Source: Novosphingopyxis sp965218915
Lineage (GTDB): Bacteria; Pseudomonadota; Alphaproteobacteria; Sphingomonadales; Sphingomonadaceae
NCBI RefSeq assembly: GCF_965218915.1
Contig: NZ_OZ244708.1
Span: 62,001 to 126,000, forward strand
Direction: 5' to 3'
DNA: 64,000 nucleotides
Shown: positions 6,720 to 14,855 of the stretch, one piece after another
Numbering within the stretch: the stretch's first letter is position 1
How the letters are laid out: each line of letters starts with the position of its first letter
Notes under the pieces: generated by a model
Seen by the model: only the letters and a program-made list of their open reading frames with translations
Databases searched by the model: none
Told to the model about the DNA's origin: nothing
Made by a program: the position numbers and the translations under genes

Positions 6720-9335
6720 ATGGCCGGACCGACCCCGATGATGGAGCAATATCACGCGCTCAAAGCCCGCGCGGGCGATTGCCTGCTGTTCTATCGCATG
6801 GGCGATTTTTTCGAGCTGTTTTTCGATGACGCCAGGGCGGCGGTCGAGACGCTCGATATCGCGCTGACCTCGCGCGGCAACAGCGACGGCGAACCGATTC
6901 CGATGTGCGGCGTGCCGGTGCACAGCGCCGATGCCTATCTCGCGCGCCTCATCAAGGCAGGCCACCGTGTCGCCATCGCCGAACAGGTCGAGACGCCCGA
7001 ACAGGCCAAGCAGCGCGCCAAGGAAGAAGGCAGGGGCTCCAAGGCGCTGGTGGCGCGCGACATCGTGCGCTTCGTCACCGCGGGCACGCTGACCGAGGAC
7101 AGCCTCCTGGACGCGCGAAGCGACAATATGCTGGTCGCGCTGGCCGGTGTCGGCGGTTTGATCGGGATCGCGGCGGCGGATATCTCCACTGGCCGCTTTG
7201 AGCTGATGGCCTGTGAGGCCGCCGCGCTGGAGGCCGAGCTGGCACGGCTCGGGCCCAGCGAAATCATCTGTTCGGATCGGTTCGAGGCCGCGCCGCCGGG
7301 TGCCATCAACCATGATGCGCGCGCGTTCGACAGCGAGGGCGGCGCGAAGCGGCTGCGCGAGCTTTACGGCGTGGCGACGCTCGATGGCCTCGGCGATTTC
7401 GGGCGCGCCGAACTGGCCGCGGCGGGCGGGCTGGTCGCCTATCTGACGCACAGCGCGCAAGGCGCGGCGCTGCCCTATCTGGCGCCGCCCCGGGCACAGC
7501 GCGATGGCGAGCATCTCGGGCTCGACCAGGCGACGCGCGAAAGCCTGGAGATCAGCGCGGCGCAGGGCGGCGGGCGCAAGGGCAGCCTGCTCCACGATGT
7601 CGATCGCACGGTGACGGGCGCGGGCGCGCGGCTGCTCGCGCGCGATCTCGCCGCGCCGCTGACGGGCCGCGCCGATATCGAAGCGCGGCTGGGGCTGGTC
7701 GATTGGGCGCATGAGACGGTGTCGATCCGCCAGGCGCTGCGCGAGGCGCTCCGCGCGCTCCCCGACATCGCCCGCGCGCTGGGCCGCGTGACGGCGGGAC
7801 GGGGATCGCCCAGAGACCTCGGCCAGATTCGCGACGGGCTGAACGGCGCGCATGTCCTGAAAGCCCGGCTGGAAAAGACCGATGGGCGGCCGGCGCTGCT
7901 CGATGCGCTGATCCCGGCCTTGGGCGGGCATGGCGATCTGGCCGATCATCTGGTCCGCGCGCTGGTACCCTCGCCGCCGACCGAAACCGCGCAGGGCGGC
8001 TATATCGCGGCGGGCTATGATGCCGGGCTCGACGACCTGCGCGAAACCGCCAGCGGCGGGCGCCGCGCCATCGCCGCGCTGGAGGCGGACTATCGCGAAA
8101 AGACCGGGATCTCGGCGCTCAAGATAAAGCACAACAATGTGCTCGGCTATTTCGTTGAGGTGCCGGCAAAGCATGGCGACCGGCTGATGGCAGAGGACAG
8201 CGGCTTCGCCCATCGCCAGACGCTGGCGGGCGCGGTGCGGTTCAATTCCAGCGCGCTGCACGAGCAGGCGGCGCGGATCGTCGAGGCGGGCGCCCGCGCG
8301 CAGGCCGCCGAGGCGGCGCATCTCGAGACGCTGATCGAGGAGACGGTGGCCCGCCGCGACCGGATCGCCGCGGCCGCCGAGGCGCTGGCCCGGCTCGATG
8401 TCGCCGCCGCGCTGGCCGAGCGCGCCGCCGAGAGCGGCTGGTGCCGTCCCGCCTTCGCCGACACACCCTGTTTCGAGGTCGAGGGCGGCCGCCATCCGGT
8501 GGTCGAGAGCGCGCTCAGGGCTGGCGGAGAGCCGTTCGTTTCCAATGATTGCGCGCTCGGAACGGAGGAACGGCTGTGGCTGGTCTCCGGCCCGAACATG
8601 GGCGGCAAATCGACCTTCCTGCGGCAGAACGCGCTCATCGTGCTGCTGGCGCAGGCGGGCAGCTTCGTGCCCGCCGCCTCGGCCCGGCTCGGCATCGTCG
8701 ACCGGCTGTTCAGCCGCGTCGGCGCGTCGGACAATCTGGCGCGCGGGCGCTCCACCTTCATGGTCGAGATGGTCGAGACCGCCGCGATTCTTTCGCAGGC
8801 CACCGAGGCCAGCTTCGTGATTCTCGACGAGGTCGGGCGCGGCACATCGACCTATGATGGGCTCGCGCTCGCCTGGTCGGTGGTCGAGGCGATCCACGAG
8901 ACCAATCGCTGCCGCTGCCTGTTCGCCACCCATTATCATGAGTTGACCCGCCTCGCCGACACGCTAGATGCGCTCAGCCTGCGCCATGTCCGCGCGCGCG
9001 AATGGAAGGGCGAACTCGTGCTGCTGCACGAACTCGCGCCCGGCCCCGCCGACCGCAGCTATGGCCTCGCCGTCGCCAAGCTCGCCGGGCTGCCGCCGCC
9101 GGTGTTGGCGCGCGCCAAGGCGGTGCTCGGTAAGCTGGAAAAGGGCCGCGCCGAGACCGGCGGGGTGGCGGCGGGGCTGGGCGAATTGCCGCTGTTCGCC
9201 GCCGCGGTCGAGGCCGAGGAGGAGCAATGCGACACGTTGCGCGAGGCGCTGCGCGATCTCGACATCGATGCGCTGAGCCCGCGCGAGGCGCTCGAACGAT
9301 TGTACGAACTGAAGCGCGAGGCGAGCGAGCAATGA
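6720..9335 (+). CDS. mutS: DNA mismatch repair protein MutS
   Basis: An 871-residue MutS. The N-terminal mismatch-binding domain has the DFFELF motif (Phe-x-Glu wedge) at about residues 26-31. The ATPase domain carries Walker A GPNMGGKST near residue 625, then STFMVEM and the Walker B/D-loop DEVGRGTSTYDG. It recognises mismatches and small loops and recruits MutL. The frame is open further upstream to 6639, but that extension runs through a dispersed CATTGCGAG-type repeat, so I start at the ATG at 6720, giving the family start MAGPTPMMEQY. It is divergent from maeB. Confidence 0.96.
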   Translation: MAGPTPMMEQYHALKARAGDCLLFYRMGDFFELFFDDARAAVETLDIALTSRGNSDGEPIPMCGVPVHSADAYLARLIKAGHRVAIAEQVETPEQAKQRAKEEGRGSKALVARDIVRFVTAGTLTEDSLLDARSDNMLVALAGVGGLIGIAAADISTGRFELMACEAAALEAELARLGPSEIICSDRFEAAPPGAINHDARAFDSEGGAKRLRELYGVATLDGLGDFGRAELAAAGGLVAYLTHSAQGAALPYLAPPRAQRDGEHLGLDQATRESLEISAAQGGGRKGSLLHDVDRTVTGAGARLLARDLAAPLTGRADIEARLGLVDWAHETVSIRQALREALRALPDIARALGRVTAGRGSPRDLGQIRDGLNGAHVLKARLEKTDGRPALLDALIPALGGHGDLADHLVRALVPSPPTETAQGGYIAAGYDAGLDDLRETASGGRRAIAALEADYREKTGISALKIKHNNVLGYFVEVPAKHGDRLMAEDSGFAHRQTLAGAVRFNSSALHEQAARIVEAGARAQAAEAAHLETLIEETVARRDRIAAAAEALARLDVAAALAERAAESGWCRPAFADTPCFEVEGGRHPVVESALRAGGEPFVSNDCALGTEERLWLVSGPNMGGKSTFLRQNALIVLLAQAGSFVPAASARLGIVDRLFSRVGASDNLARGRSTFMVEMVETAAILSQATEASFVILDEVGRGTSTYDGLALAWSVVEAIHETNRCRCLFATHYHELTRLADTLDALSLRHVRAREWKGELVLLHELAPGPADRSYGLAVAKLAGLPPPVLARAKAVLGKLEKGRAETGGVAAGLGELPLFAAAVEAEEEQCDTLREALRDLDIDALSPREALERLYELKREASEQ

Positions 9336-9348
9336 CGCTCTCACCGCT

Positions 9349-9374
9349 GTAACCGATCGGCGTACGGGCACGAA
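9349..9374 (+). promoter_or_regulatory. SigF-type ECF promoter for the sigma operon
   Basis: GTAACC (9349-9354) and CGAA (9371-9374) are separated by exactly 16 bases. I recall GTAACC-N16-CGAA as the promoter consensus of Caulobacter SigF, the sigma factor whose anti-sigma is NrsF. It lies about 100 bases upstream of the operon that encodes a sigma factor followed by NrsF, in the right orientation, so autoregulation is likely. The match is seen directly; use in this organism is inferred. Confidence 0.7.
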
Positions 9375-9472
9375 CAGGGCACGGAAAGCGTATTGTCGAT
9401 ATGCCCGTGCCGCGCCAGGGCGGTACGGGCCAATGGGCTGCGGAACCCGTTCGAACGGTAGAGAGGAAGGCG

Positions 9473-9589
9473 ATGATGGAGACGATATTCAAGCCATCGG
9501 CTGCCGATTCCCTGCCGTCCTGGCACGATGCGCTTTCCGCCTGTTTCGCTGGCCAGACGCTGGTTCAAAGCCTGTCCTCATGGAAATAG
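9473..9589 (+). CDS. Small ORF (38 aa) leading the SigF operon
   Basis: A 38-residue frame starting MMETIFKPSAAD, preceded by a strong AGAGGAAGG ribosome-binding site. It lies between the SigF-type promoter and the sigma gene, and its last ten bases overlap the sigma start codon (ATG 9580), so its translation could be coupled to that of the sigma factor. I do not recognise a family. It may be a leader peptide or a genuine small protein; the placement of the best ribosome-binding site of the operon in front of it is the main support. Confidence 0.45.
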   Translation: MMETIFKPSAADSLPSWHDALSACFAGQTLVQSLSSWK

Positions 9590-10101
9590 ACGATCACCTG
9601 CTGCGCAGCCTGATGCGGCGCGTGCAAGCGGGCGACCGCACGGCCTATCGCACGCTGCTCGACCAGTGCCGCGTCTGGCTGGAGCGTTATTATGTCAGGC
9701 GCGCACCGCCGGGGCAGATCGACGATCTGGTGCAGGACACGCTGATTTCGCTGCACCGCAAGCGCGCTTCCTATGATCCGGAGCGGGCTTTTCTGCCGTG
9801 GCTCTCGGTGATCGCGCGCTATCGGTGGATCGATGCGTTGCGGCGCGCGCCGAAGAATGTCGAACTGACGGAAGGCCATGGCCGCGTCGAGGACGAGAGC
9901 GAGGCGGTGCATGCGCGCCTCAGCCTGCAGCGCCTGCTCGACCGGCTGCCCAAGGCACAGGCATCGGCGATCACGCTGACCAAGATGGAGGGCCGCACGG
10001 TGGCCGAAACGGCGATGATCAGCGGGCAATCCGAATCGGCCGTCAAAGTGAATGTCCATCGGGGCCTGAAGACCCTCGCACGCATAATCGAGAGTGAGTG
10101 A
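9580..10101 (+). CDS. sigF: ECF sigma factor, SigF type
   Basis: A 173-residue ECF sigma factor. Region 2 includes DDLVQDTLISLHRKR and FLPWLSVIARYRWIDALRR (residues about 47-90, binding core polymerase and the -10 element), and region 4 includes LPKAQASAITLTKMEG through SAVKVNVHRGLK (binding the -35 element). It is followed by an NrsF-type membrane anti-sigma, the pair known from Caulobacter SigF, which answers heavy metal and oxidative stress. I start at ATG 9580, inside the end of the small upstream ORF, because the longer frame has no family similarity before it. Confidence 0.85.
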   Translation: MEIDDHLLRSLMRRVQAGDRTAYRTLLDQCRVWLERYYVRRAPPGQIDDLVQDTLISLHRKRASYDPERAFLPWLSVIARYRWIDALRRAPKNVELTEGHGRVEDESEAVHARLSLQRLLDRLPKAQASAITLTKMEGRTVAETAMISGQSESAVKVNVHRGLKTLARIIESE

Positions 10102-10114
10102 GTGAGTGAGCGAT

Positions 10115-10753
10115 ATGGCGCATGAAGATCTGATCGACGATCTGACGGACCGGCTCGAGCCGGTGCGGCCGATCGTGCCGGCGCGCGGCCAGTTGCTCGT
10201 GCTGACGCTGTTCGCGCTGACCCTGTTCGGCGTGACCATGCTATGGGGCGTACGGCCCGACATGGCGCATGGCGCGCCCGATCCCGCCATCGCGATCGTG
10301 TCCGCGCTGTTCGCTCTGTGCGCGACGTTTGGCGCGGTGACGGTGACGCGCATGGCGCGGCCGAGTCTGGGCAGCCAATATGCCGGCTGGCGCTGGTCGC
10401 TGGCCGCCGTCGGAACCGTGCCGCTGGTGGCGATCGCCCTGCTAGTCGGCCATGCGGGCGAACCGGCGGTCCATGCCGCCGATCCGTTCGGGCTGGTGTG
10501 CCTTTTGCGCGGAACCGGGGCGAGCCTGATCGTGATGGCGGCCTTGTTCGCGTGGGTGCGCCGCGGCGCGCCGAGTTCGCCCGAGCGCGCCGGATTGCTG
10601 ATCGGGATGACCGCGGGCAGCACGGGTGCGTTCTCGCTCTCGGTGCAGTGTGATTTCCCCGGCTTCTACCACGCCGCTTTCTGGCACGTCTCGATCGTGG
10701 TCGTGGCAACGCTGATTGGACGCTTCGGCCTGTCGCGCTGGCTGCGCTGGTAG
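10115..10753 (+). CDS. nrsF: NrsF family anti-sigma factor (DUF1109)
   Basis: A 212-residue inner-membrane protein with a short cytosolic N-terminus (MAHEDLIDDLTDRLEPV) and about six transmembrane helices, matching the NrsF/DUF1109 family. NrsF holds the SigF-type sigma factor inactive at the membrane until stress is sensed, probably through membrane-embedded Cys residues; here Cys are seen in helices (LCATFGAV, LVCLLRG, QCDFPGF). An alternative GTG start at 10106 adds three residues. The sigma stop and this start are joined by a short GTGA tandem repeat. Confidence 0.85.
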   Translation: MAHEDLIDDLTDRLEPVRPIVPARGQLLVLTLFALTLFGVTMLWGVRPDMAHGAPDPAIAIVSALFALCATFGAVTVTRMARPSLGSQYAGWRWSLAAVGTVPLVAIALLVGHAGEPAVHAADPFGLVCLLRGTGASLIVMAALFAWVRRGAPSSPERAGLLIGMTAGSTGAFSLSVQCDFPGFYHAAFWHVSIVVVATLIGRFGLSRWLRW

Positions 10754-10811
10754 GATAAAGCGGCTCCGAAAAAAGGGTGCGCTGCCCAGTCTGCCATCCT
10801 ATCGCGGCTCC

Positions 10812-11168
10812 ATGGCAGGACGGTTCAAACTCAAGGCACAGCTTTACAGCGGCGATGCCATAGCGATCGGGCCGGGCAAGGCGGACCTGCTCGGCGCGAT
10901 CGATGAAACTGGTTCGATCTCCGCCGCCGCGCGCAAGCTGGGCATGAGTTACCGGCGCGGCTGGTTGCTCGTCGACACAATGAACCGCTGCTGGTCCACG
11001 CCTTTGGTCGAAACGGTAGTGGGTGGCCGCAAGGGTGCCGCGCTCAGCGATCTCGGGCGGCAGGTACTCGCCGATTATCGCGCGCTCGAAGAGCAGCTGA
11101 CGGAAATCGAGAAGGGCAGCGCCGCTGTCCGCCTGCGTAAAGCGCTCGGCGCCACGCCGCCCACCTGA
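10812..11168 (+). CDS. ModE-like stand-alone winged-helix regulator
   Basis: A 118-residue protein with the LysR-type winged helix found at the N-terminus of ModE (LLGAIDETGSISAAARKLGM then YRRGWLLVDTMN). Full ModE is about 260 residues because two Mop domains bind molybdate; both are absent here. The gene lies just upstream of modABC, so a role in controlling them is likely. ATG 10812 gives the family-like start MAGRFKLKAQLYSG. How it would sense molybdate without Mop domains is open. Confidence 0.8.
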   Translation: MAGRFKLKAQLYSGDAIAIGPGKADLLGAIDETGSISAAARKLGMSYRRGWLLVDTMNRCWSTPLVETVVGGRKGAALSDLGRQVLADYRALEEQLTEIEKGSAAVRLRKALGATPPT

Positions 11169-11189
11169 ACGCTTTCCTTCGTCGCCGGT

Positions 11190-11213
11190 TGCTGTATCTG
11201 GCGATATATAGCA
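11190..11213 (+). promoter_or_regulatory. Mo-box-like inverted repeat upstream of modA
   Basis: TGCTGTAT (11190-11197) and ATATAGCA (11206-11213) form an inverted repeat with one mismatch and an 8-base spacer, in the gap between the ModE-like gene and modA. ModE operators are AT-rich palindromes with TATA-rich arms flanked by GC, so this resembles a Mo-box. It is about 17 bases before the likely modA start, a position suited to repression. Confidence 0.45.
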
Positions 11214-11229
11214 GCGATGGGATTTGAGA

Positions 11230-12060
11230 ATGGAAGGCGACGCGGCGACGCCCTATACGGGCGATCCCGGAATGGGGCTGGCAGCGCGGCTAATCGCCCT
11301 GTTCAGCCTGATGCTGCTGGCGCTGTCGGTGGCGTGTAGCGGGTCTAGGCCGGAGTCGACAAACACCGAGTCGGCGCCCGTGGTGCTCGCCGCGTCGAGC
11401 CTGCAGGAATCGCTCGAGGCCGGCGCCGACGCCTGGGCCGCCAAGGGCCATGCGCGCCCCGTGCTCTCCTTCGCCGCCACCTCCGCGCTCGCGCGCCAGA
11501 TCGATCATCAGGCGCCCGCCGATCTGTTCCTGTCGGCCGATCGGGACTGGATGGATCATGTCCAGCAGCGCGGCCTGCTCAAACCCGGCACCCGTACCGA
11601 TCTGGTTGCCAACGAGATCGTGCTGATCGTGCCACGGGGTCGTGAGGCGCTGACCTGGTCACCCGGACAAAATCTCGCTGCTGCGCTGGGCGACGCGAAG
11701 CTCGCCATGGCCGATCCGGACGCGGTGCCGGCCGGCAAATATGGCAAGGCGGCGCTGGAAAGTCTGGGCCAGTGGGACGCGGTCTCGGCGCAGGTCGTGC
11801 GCGGCGAGAATGTGCGCGCGGCGCTGGCGTTCGTCGAACGCGGCGCGGCGGCGGCGGGTATCGTCTACGCCACCGACGCCAAGGCTTCCGGCAAGGTGCG
11901 CGTGGTCGCGACCTTCCCCAAGACCAGCCATCCGCCGATCATCTATCCGCTGGCGACGCTGGCCACCTCGCGATCGCTACAGGCCGAGGCGTTCCGCGCC
12001 TTTCTCCTCTCATCCGAGGGCCAGGCGATCTTCCGTCGCTACGGTTTCAGCGCCTCGTGA
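11230..12060 (+). CDS. modA: Molybdate ABC transporter substrate-binding lipoprotein ModA
   Basis: A 276-residue type 2 periplasmic binding protein. A signal peptide with lipobox LSVAC (hydrophobic stretch LIALFSLMLLALS) precedes VVLAASSLQESLEAGADAW, then FAATSALARQIDHQAPADLF; the early Ser and later Ser residues are the usual oxyanion ligands of ModA. It delivers molybdate or tungstate to ModBC. The start is uncertain: ATG 11230 gives a longer leader, while ATG 11272 gives a more typical signal peptide (MGLAARL). modB follows after seven bases. Confidence 0.88.
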   Translation: MEGDAATPYTGDPGMGLAARLIALFSLMLLALSVACSGSRPESTNTESAPVVLAASSLQESLEAGADAWAAKGHARPVLSFAATSALARQIDHQAPADLFLSADRDWMDHVQQRGLLKPGTRTDLVANEIVLIVPRGREALTWSPGQNLAAALGDAKLAMADPDAVPAGKYGKAALESLGQWDAVSAQVVRGENVRAALAFVERGAAAAGIVYATDAKASGKVRVVATFPKTSHPPIIYPLATLATSRSLQAEAFRAFLLSSEGQAIFRRYGFSAS

Positions 12061-12067
12061 CGCGCCG

Positions 12068-12766
12068 ATGCTGAGCGCAGACGAATGGGGCATAATCGGG
12101 CTGTCCCTGAAAGTCAGTCTTACCGCAATGATGTGCACCTTGCCGATCGCTTTTGGCCTGGCCTGGCTACTCGCGCGCGGGCGATTTCCGGGGCGCTTTC
12201 TGCTCGACGCGCTGGTGCATCTGCCGCTGGTGCTGCCGCCGGTGGTGATCGGCTGGCTGCTGCTGATCGCGTTCGGCGCGGACGGGCCGATCGGAAGCTG
12301 GCTGCAAAGCTGGTTCGGCGTCACCGTGATCTTCCGCTGGACCGGCGCGGCAATTGCCGCGGCGGTGATGGCGCTGCCTTTGATGGTACGCGCGATCCGG
12401 CTCTCGATCGAAGCGGTCGACCGCAAGCTGGAGGGCGCGGCGCGCACGCTCGGCGCGACGCGCTGGCACGCCTTCCGGACGATCAGCCTGCCCCTGTGCG
12501 TGCCCGGCATCCTCGCCGCGACGATCCTGGGGTTCGCCCGCTCGATCGGGGAGTTCGGCGCGACCGTCACCTTCGTCTCGAACATTCCGGGCGAAACGCG
12601 CACGCTGCCGCTCGCCATCTATTCGGCGTTGCAGGTGCCCGGCGGCGAAGCCGAAGTGCTGCGGCTGGCGATCGTCTCGATCCTGCTGTCGCTCGGCGCG
12701 CTGGTAGCGTCGGAGGCGTTGGCGCGGCGCGGGGCGGGGGACGATCGGACCGGCCATGTCCTTTGA
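12068..12766 (+). CDS. modB: Molybdate ABC transporter permease ModB
   Basis: A 232-residue permease with five predicted transmembrane helices and the cytoplasmic coupling loop EGAARTLGATRWHAFRTISL, the EAA motif that docks to the ATPase. PLVLPPVVIGWLLL is typical of ModB. It forms the membrane channel for molybdate with ModC. Length is the usual for the family. It overlaps modC by 11 bases, so the two subunits are translationally coupled. Confidence 0.92.
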   Translation: MLSADEWGIIGLSLKVSLTAMMCTLPIAFGLAWLLARGRFPGRFLLDALVHLPLVLPPVVIGWLLLIAFGADGPIGSWLQSWFGVTVIFRWTGAAIAAAVMALPLMVRAIRLSIEAVDRKLEGAARTLGATRWHAFRTISLPLCVPGILAATILGFARSIGEFGATVTFVSNIPGETRTLPLAIYSALQVPGGEAEVLRLAIVSILLSLGALVASEALARRGAGDDRTGHVL

Positions 12767-13373
12767 CGTCGACGTCGCGCGGCGGCTCGGCGCGCACCCC
12801 GTCGCGGCGCGCTTCGATACCGGCCCGGGCCTGACCGCGCTGTTCGGCCCCTCGGGCGCGGGCAAGAGCAGCCTGCTCAACATGGTCGCCGGGCTGCTGA
12901 AGCCCGATCGGGGGCATATCGCGGTGGCCGGCGAGACGCTGTTCGACGACGCTACGAACCTGCCGCCCGAGCGCCGCCGCGCGGGCTATGTGTTCCAGGA
13001 CGCGCGGCTGTTCCCGCACCAGCGCGTGGAGACCAATCTGCGCTACGGCGAACGGCTGGCCGCGCCCGACCATCGCTGGATCGGCTTCGACCGGGTGCTG
13101 GAGTTTCTCGGCATCGGTCATCTGCTCGGGCGCTGGCCGCGCGGCCTGTCGGGCGGCGAGGCGCAGCGCGTGGCGATCGGCCGCGCATTGCTGTCGGCGC
13201 CGCGCTTCCTCCTGATGGACGAGCCGCTGGTCTCGCTCGACGGACCGCGGCGCGAGGAGGTGATGGGCGTGATCGAACGCATCCGCGACGACCTGAAGCT
13301 GCCGATCCTCTATGTCAGCCACGACCGCGCGGAAGTGGAGCGGCTGGCCGATCACATCGTCGAGATCGGCTGA
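12756..13373 (+). CDS. modC: Molybdate ABC transporter ATPase ModC, short form
   Basis: A 205-residue ABC ATPase with Walker A GPSGAGKSS (about residues 30-38), Q-loop FQDARLF, signature LSGGEAQR, Walker B FLLMDEP and H-loop VSHD. Typical ModC is about 350 residues with a C-terminal Mop/TOBE domain that binds molybdate and gives feedback inhibition; this copy ends right after the ATPase core. The frame is intact and nothing suggests truncation by mutation, so the short form is probably natural. Confidence 0.88.
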   Translation: MSFDVDVARRLGAHPVAARFDTGPGLTALFGPSGAGKSSLLNMVAGLLKPDRGHIAVAGETLFDDATNLPPERRRAGYVFQDARLFPHQRVETNLRYGERLAAPDHRWIGFDRVLEFLGIGHLLGRWPRGLSGGEAQRVAIGRALLSAPRFLLMDEPLVSLDGPRREEVMGVIERIRDDLKLPILYVSHDRAEVERLADHIVEIG

Positions 13374-13380
13374 TCGGTTT

Positions 13381-14700
13381 CTAGCCGAGGCCGAGGAACA
13401 GCCCCGCCAAAGCCGCGCTCATCAGGTTGCTGAGCGATCCGGCCAGCAGCGCCTTGATCCCCAGCCGCGCGATTACCGGTCGCTGGTTGGGCGCAAGACT
13501 GCCGGTCACCGCCATCTGGATCGCGATCGAGCTGAAATTGGCGAAGCCGCATAGCGCAAAAGTGACGATGCCGACGGTGGCGGGCGACAGGCCGCCGGCA
13601 TTGCCGAGGCTGATGAAGGCGACGAATTCGTTGAGCACGATCTTCTCGCCGAACAATCCGCCCGCGCGGATCGCCTCGTCCCACGGCACGCCGATCAGGA
13701 ACATGATCGGCGCAAAGGCGTAGCCGACGATGCGCTGGAAGGTCAGGTCTTCCAGTCCGAACCAGCCGCCGATGCCGCCGAGGATGCCGTTGGCGAGCGC
13801 GACCAGCGCGACGAAGGCCAGCACCATCGCGCCGACCGCGACGGCGAGCTTCACGCCGGTCTGCGCGCCCTGGCTGGCGGCCATGATGATATTTTCCGCG
13901 CGCTCTTCCTCGATCGGGGCGGATTTCACCTCGCGCGGCGCGGCGGCGGGCGGAGCGGGTTCGCGAGGCAGATCGGTGGCGTCGGATATCTCGGAATTTT
14001 CGCGGTGCGGATCGTCGAGTTCCATCGGCTTGTGGCTCGGCTTGACCTCGTCGGGCATCATCATCTTGGCCATCAGGATGCCGCCCGGCGCGCTCATGAA
14101 GGCGGCGGCGAGCAGATAGTCGATGCGGATGCCCATCGCGGCATAGGCGGCCAGGATCGTGCCTGCCACGCCCGCCATGCCCACGCTCATCACCGTGAAC
14201 AGCTGCTGCGGCGTCAGATTGGCGAGATAGGGCCGGATGACGAGCGGCGATTCGGACTGGCCGACGAAGATGTTCGCTGCCGCGCACAGGCTCTCGACCT
14301 TGCTGATCCCGGTCACCCGCTCCAGCGCCCCGCCGATCCAGCGGATCACGAACTGCATCACGCGAAGATAATAGAGCACCGAGATCAGCGAGGCGAAGAA
14401 GATGATCACCGGCAGCGCGGCGATGGCGAAGCTGTTGCCGCCGATTTCGGGCGTCGCCAGCGGGCCGAACAGGAAGGCCGTGCCCGCCTGCGCATAGCCG
14501 AGCAGGTTGGAGACGCCGCCCGCCAGGAACCGCAGCACGTCATTGCCCCAGGGGACGTAGAGCACCAGCGCGGCGAAGCCCACCTGCAGCGCGAACGCGG
14601 CGCCGACCACGCGCGGGCGGATCGCGCGGCGGTTGGACGAGAGCGCAAAGGCGATCAGCAGGATCAGCGCGATGCCGGCCAGGCTGTAGAGAATGCGCAC
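13381..14700 (-). CDS. nupC: NupC/CNT family nucleoside transporter
   Basis: A 439-residue membrane protein of the concentrative nucleoside transporter family. The motif GQSESPLVIRPYLANL is the conserved nucleoside-binding G-Q-x-E-[AS]-P segment, and FALCGFANFSSIAIQMA lies in the C-terminal part. It imports nucleosides with H+ or Na+. A charged loop of about 55 residues (DDPHRENSEIS to EEERAEN) interrupts the middle. The start is GTG at 14700, chosen for a perfect AAGGAGGTG ribosome-binding site a few bases upstream. Convergent with modC. Confidence 0.92.
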   Translation of the reverse strand: MRILYSLAGIALILLIAFALSSNRRAIRPRVVGAAFALQVGFAALVLYVPWGNDVLRFLAGGVSNLLGYAQAGTAFLFGPLATPEIGGNSFAIAALPVIIFFASLISVLYYLRVMQFVIRWIGGALERVTGISKVESLCAAANIFVGQSESPLVIRPYLANLTPQQLFTVMSVGMAGVAGTILAAYAAMGIRIDYLLAAAFMSAPGGILMAKMMMPDEVKPSHKPMELDDPHRENSEISDATDLPREPAPPAAAPREVKSAPIEEERAENIIMAASQGAQTGVKLAVAVGAMVLAFVALVALANGILGGIGGWFGLEDLTFQRIVGYAFAPIMFLIGVPWDEAIRAGGLFGEKIVLNEFVAFISLGNAGGLSPATVGIVTFALCGFANFSSIAIQMAVTGSLAPNQRPVIARLGIKALLAGSLSNLMSAALAGLFLGLG

Positions 14701-14713
14701 TTTACACCTCCTT

Positions 14714-14800
14714 TGTCATTCCCGCGAAGGCGGGAATCCAACCCCTGTTCGTGCGTCGCGGCGACGGCGGGAATTGGGTCCCCGCTTTCGCGGGGATGAC
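14714..14800. repeat. Palindromic intergenic repeat (CATTCCCGC type)
   Basis: The left arm contains GTCATTCCCGCGAAGGCGGG and the right arm ends CCCCGCTTTCGCGGGGATGAC, so two hairpins in inverted orientation flank a short spacer. Elements of this kind are scattered between genes in many proteobacterial genomes. It sits between the divergent nupC and VUT transporter genes. It is not a simple terminator because neither side shows a T-run. Confidence 0.8.
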
Positions 14801-14855
14801 GAGTTATGGCAAGTGGCTCTTGCCCTTGCGCAATTCCTGCCGCTAGCAGCGTATC

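Noticed and set aside
5845..6741. Long forward frame of 298 residues opposite maeB
   Set aside because: It is the antisense shadow of the malic enzyme gene, rich in Arg/His/Asp as such frames are in high-GC DNA.
10094..10109. GTGA tandem repeat at the junction of the sigma and anti-sigma genes, considered as a phase-variation switch
   Set aside because: Only four units; changing the count still gives an early stop for the sigma frame, so the effect would be slight.
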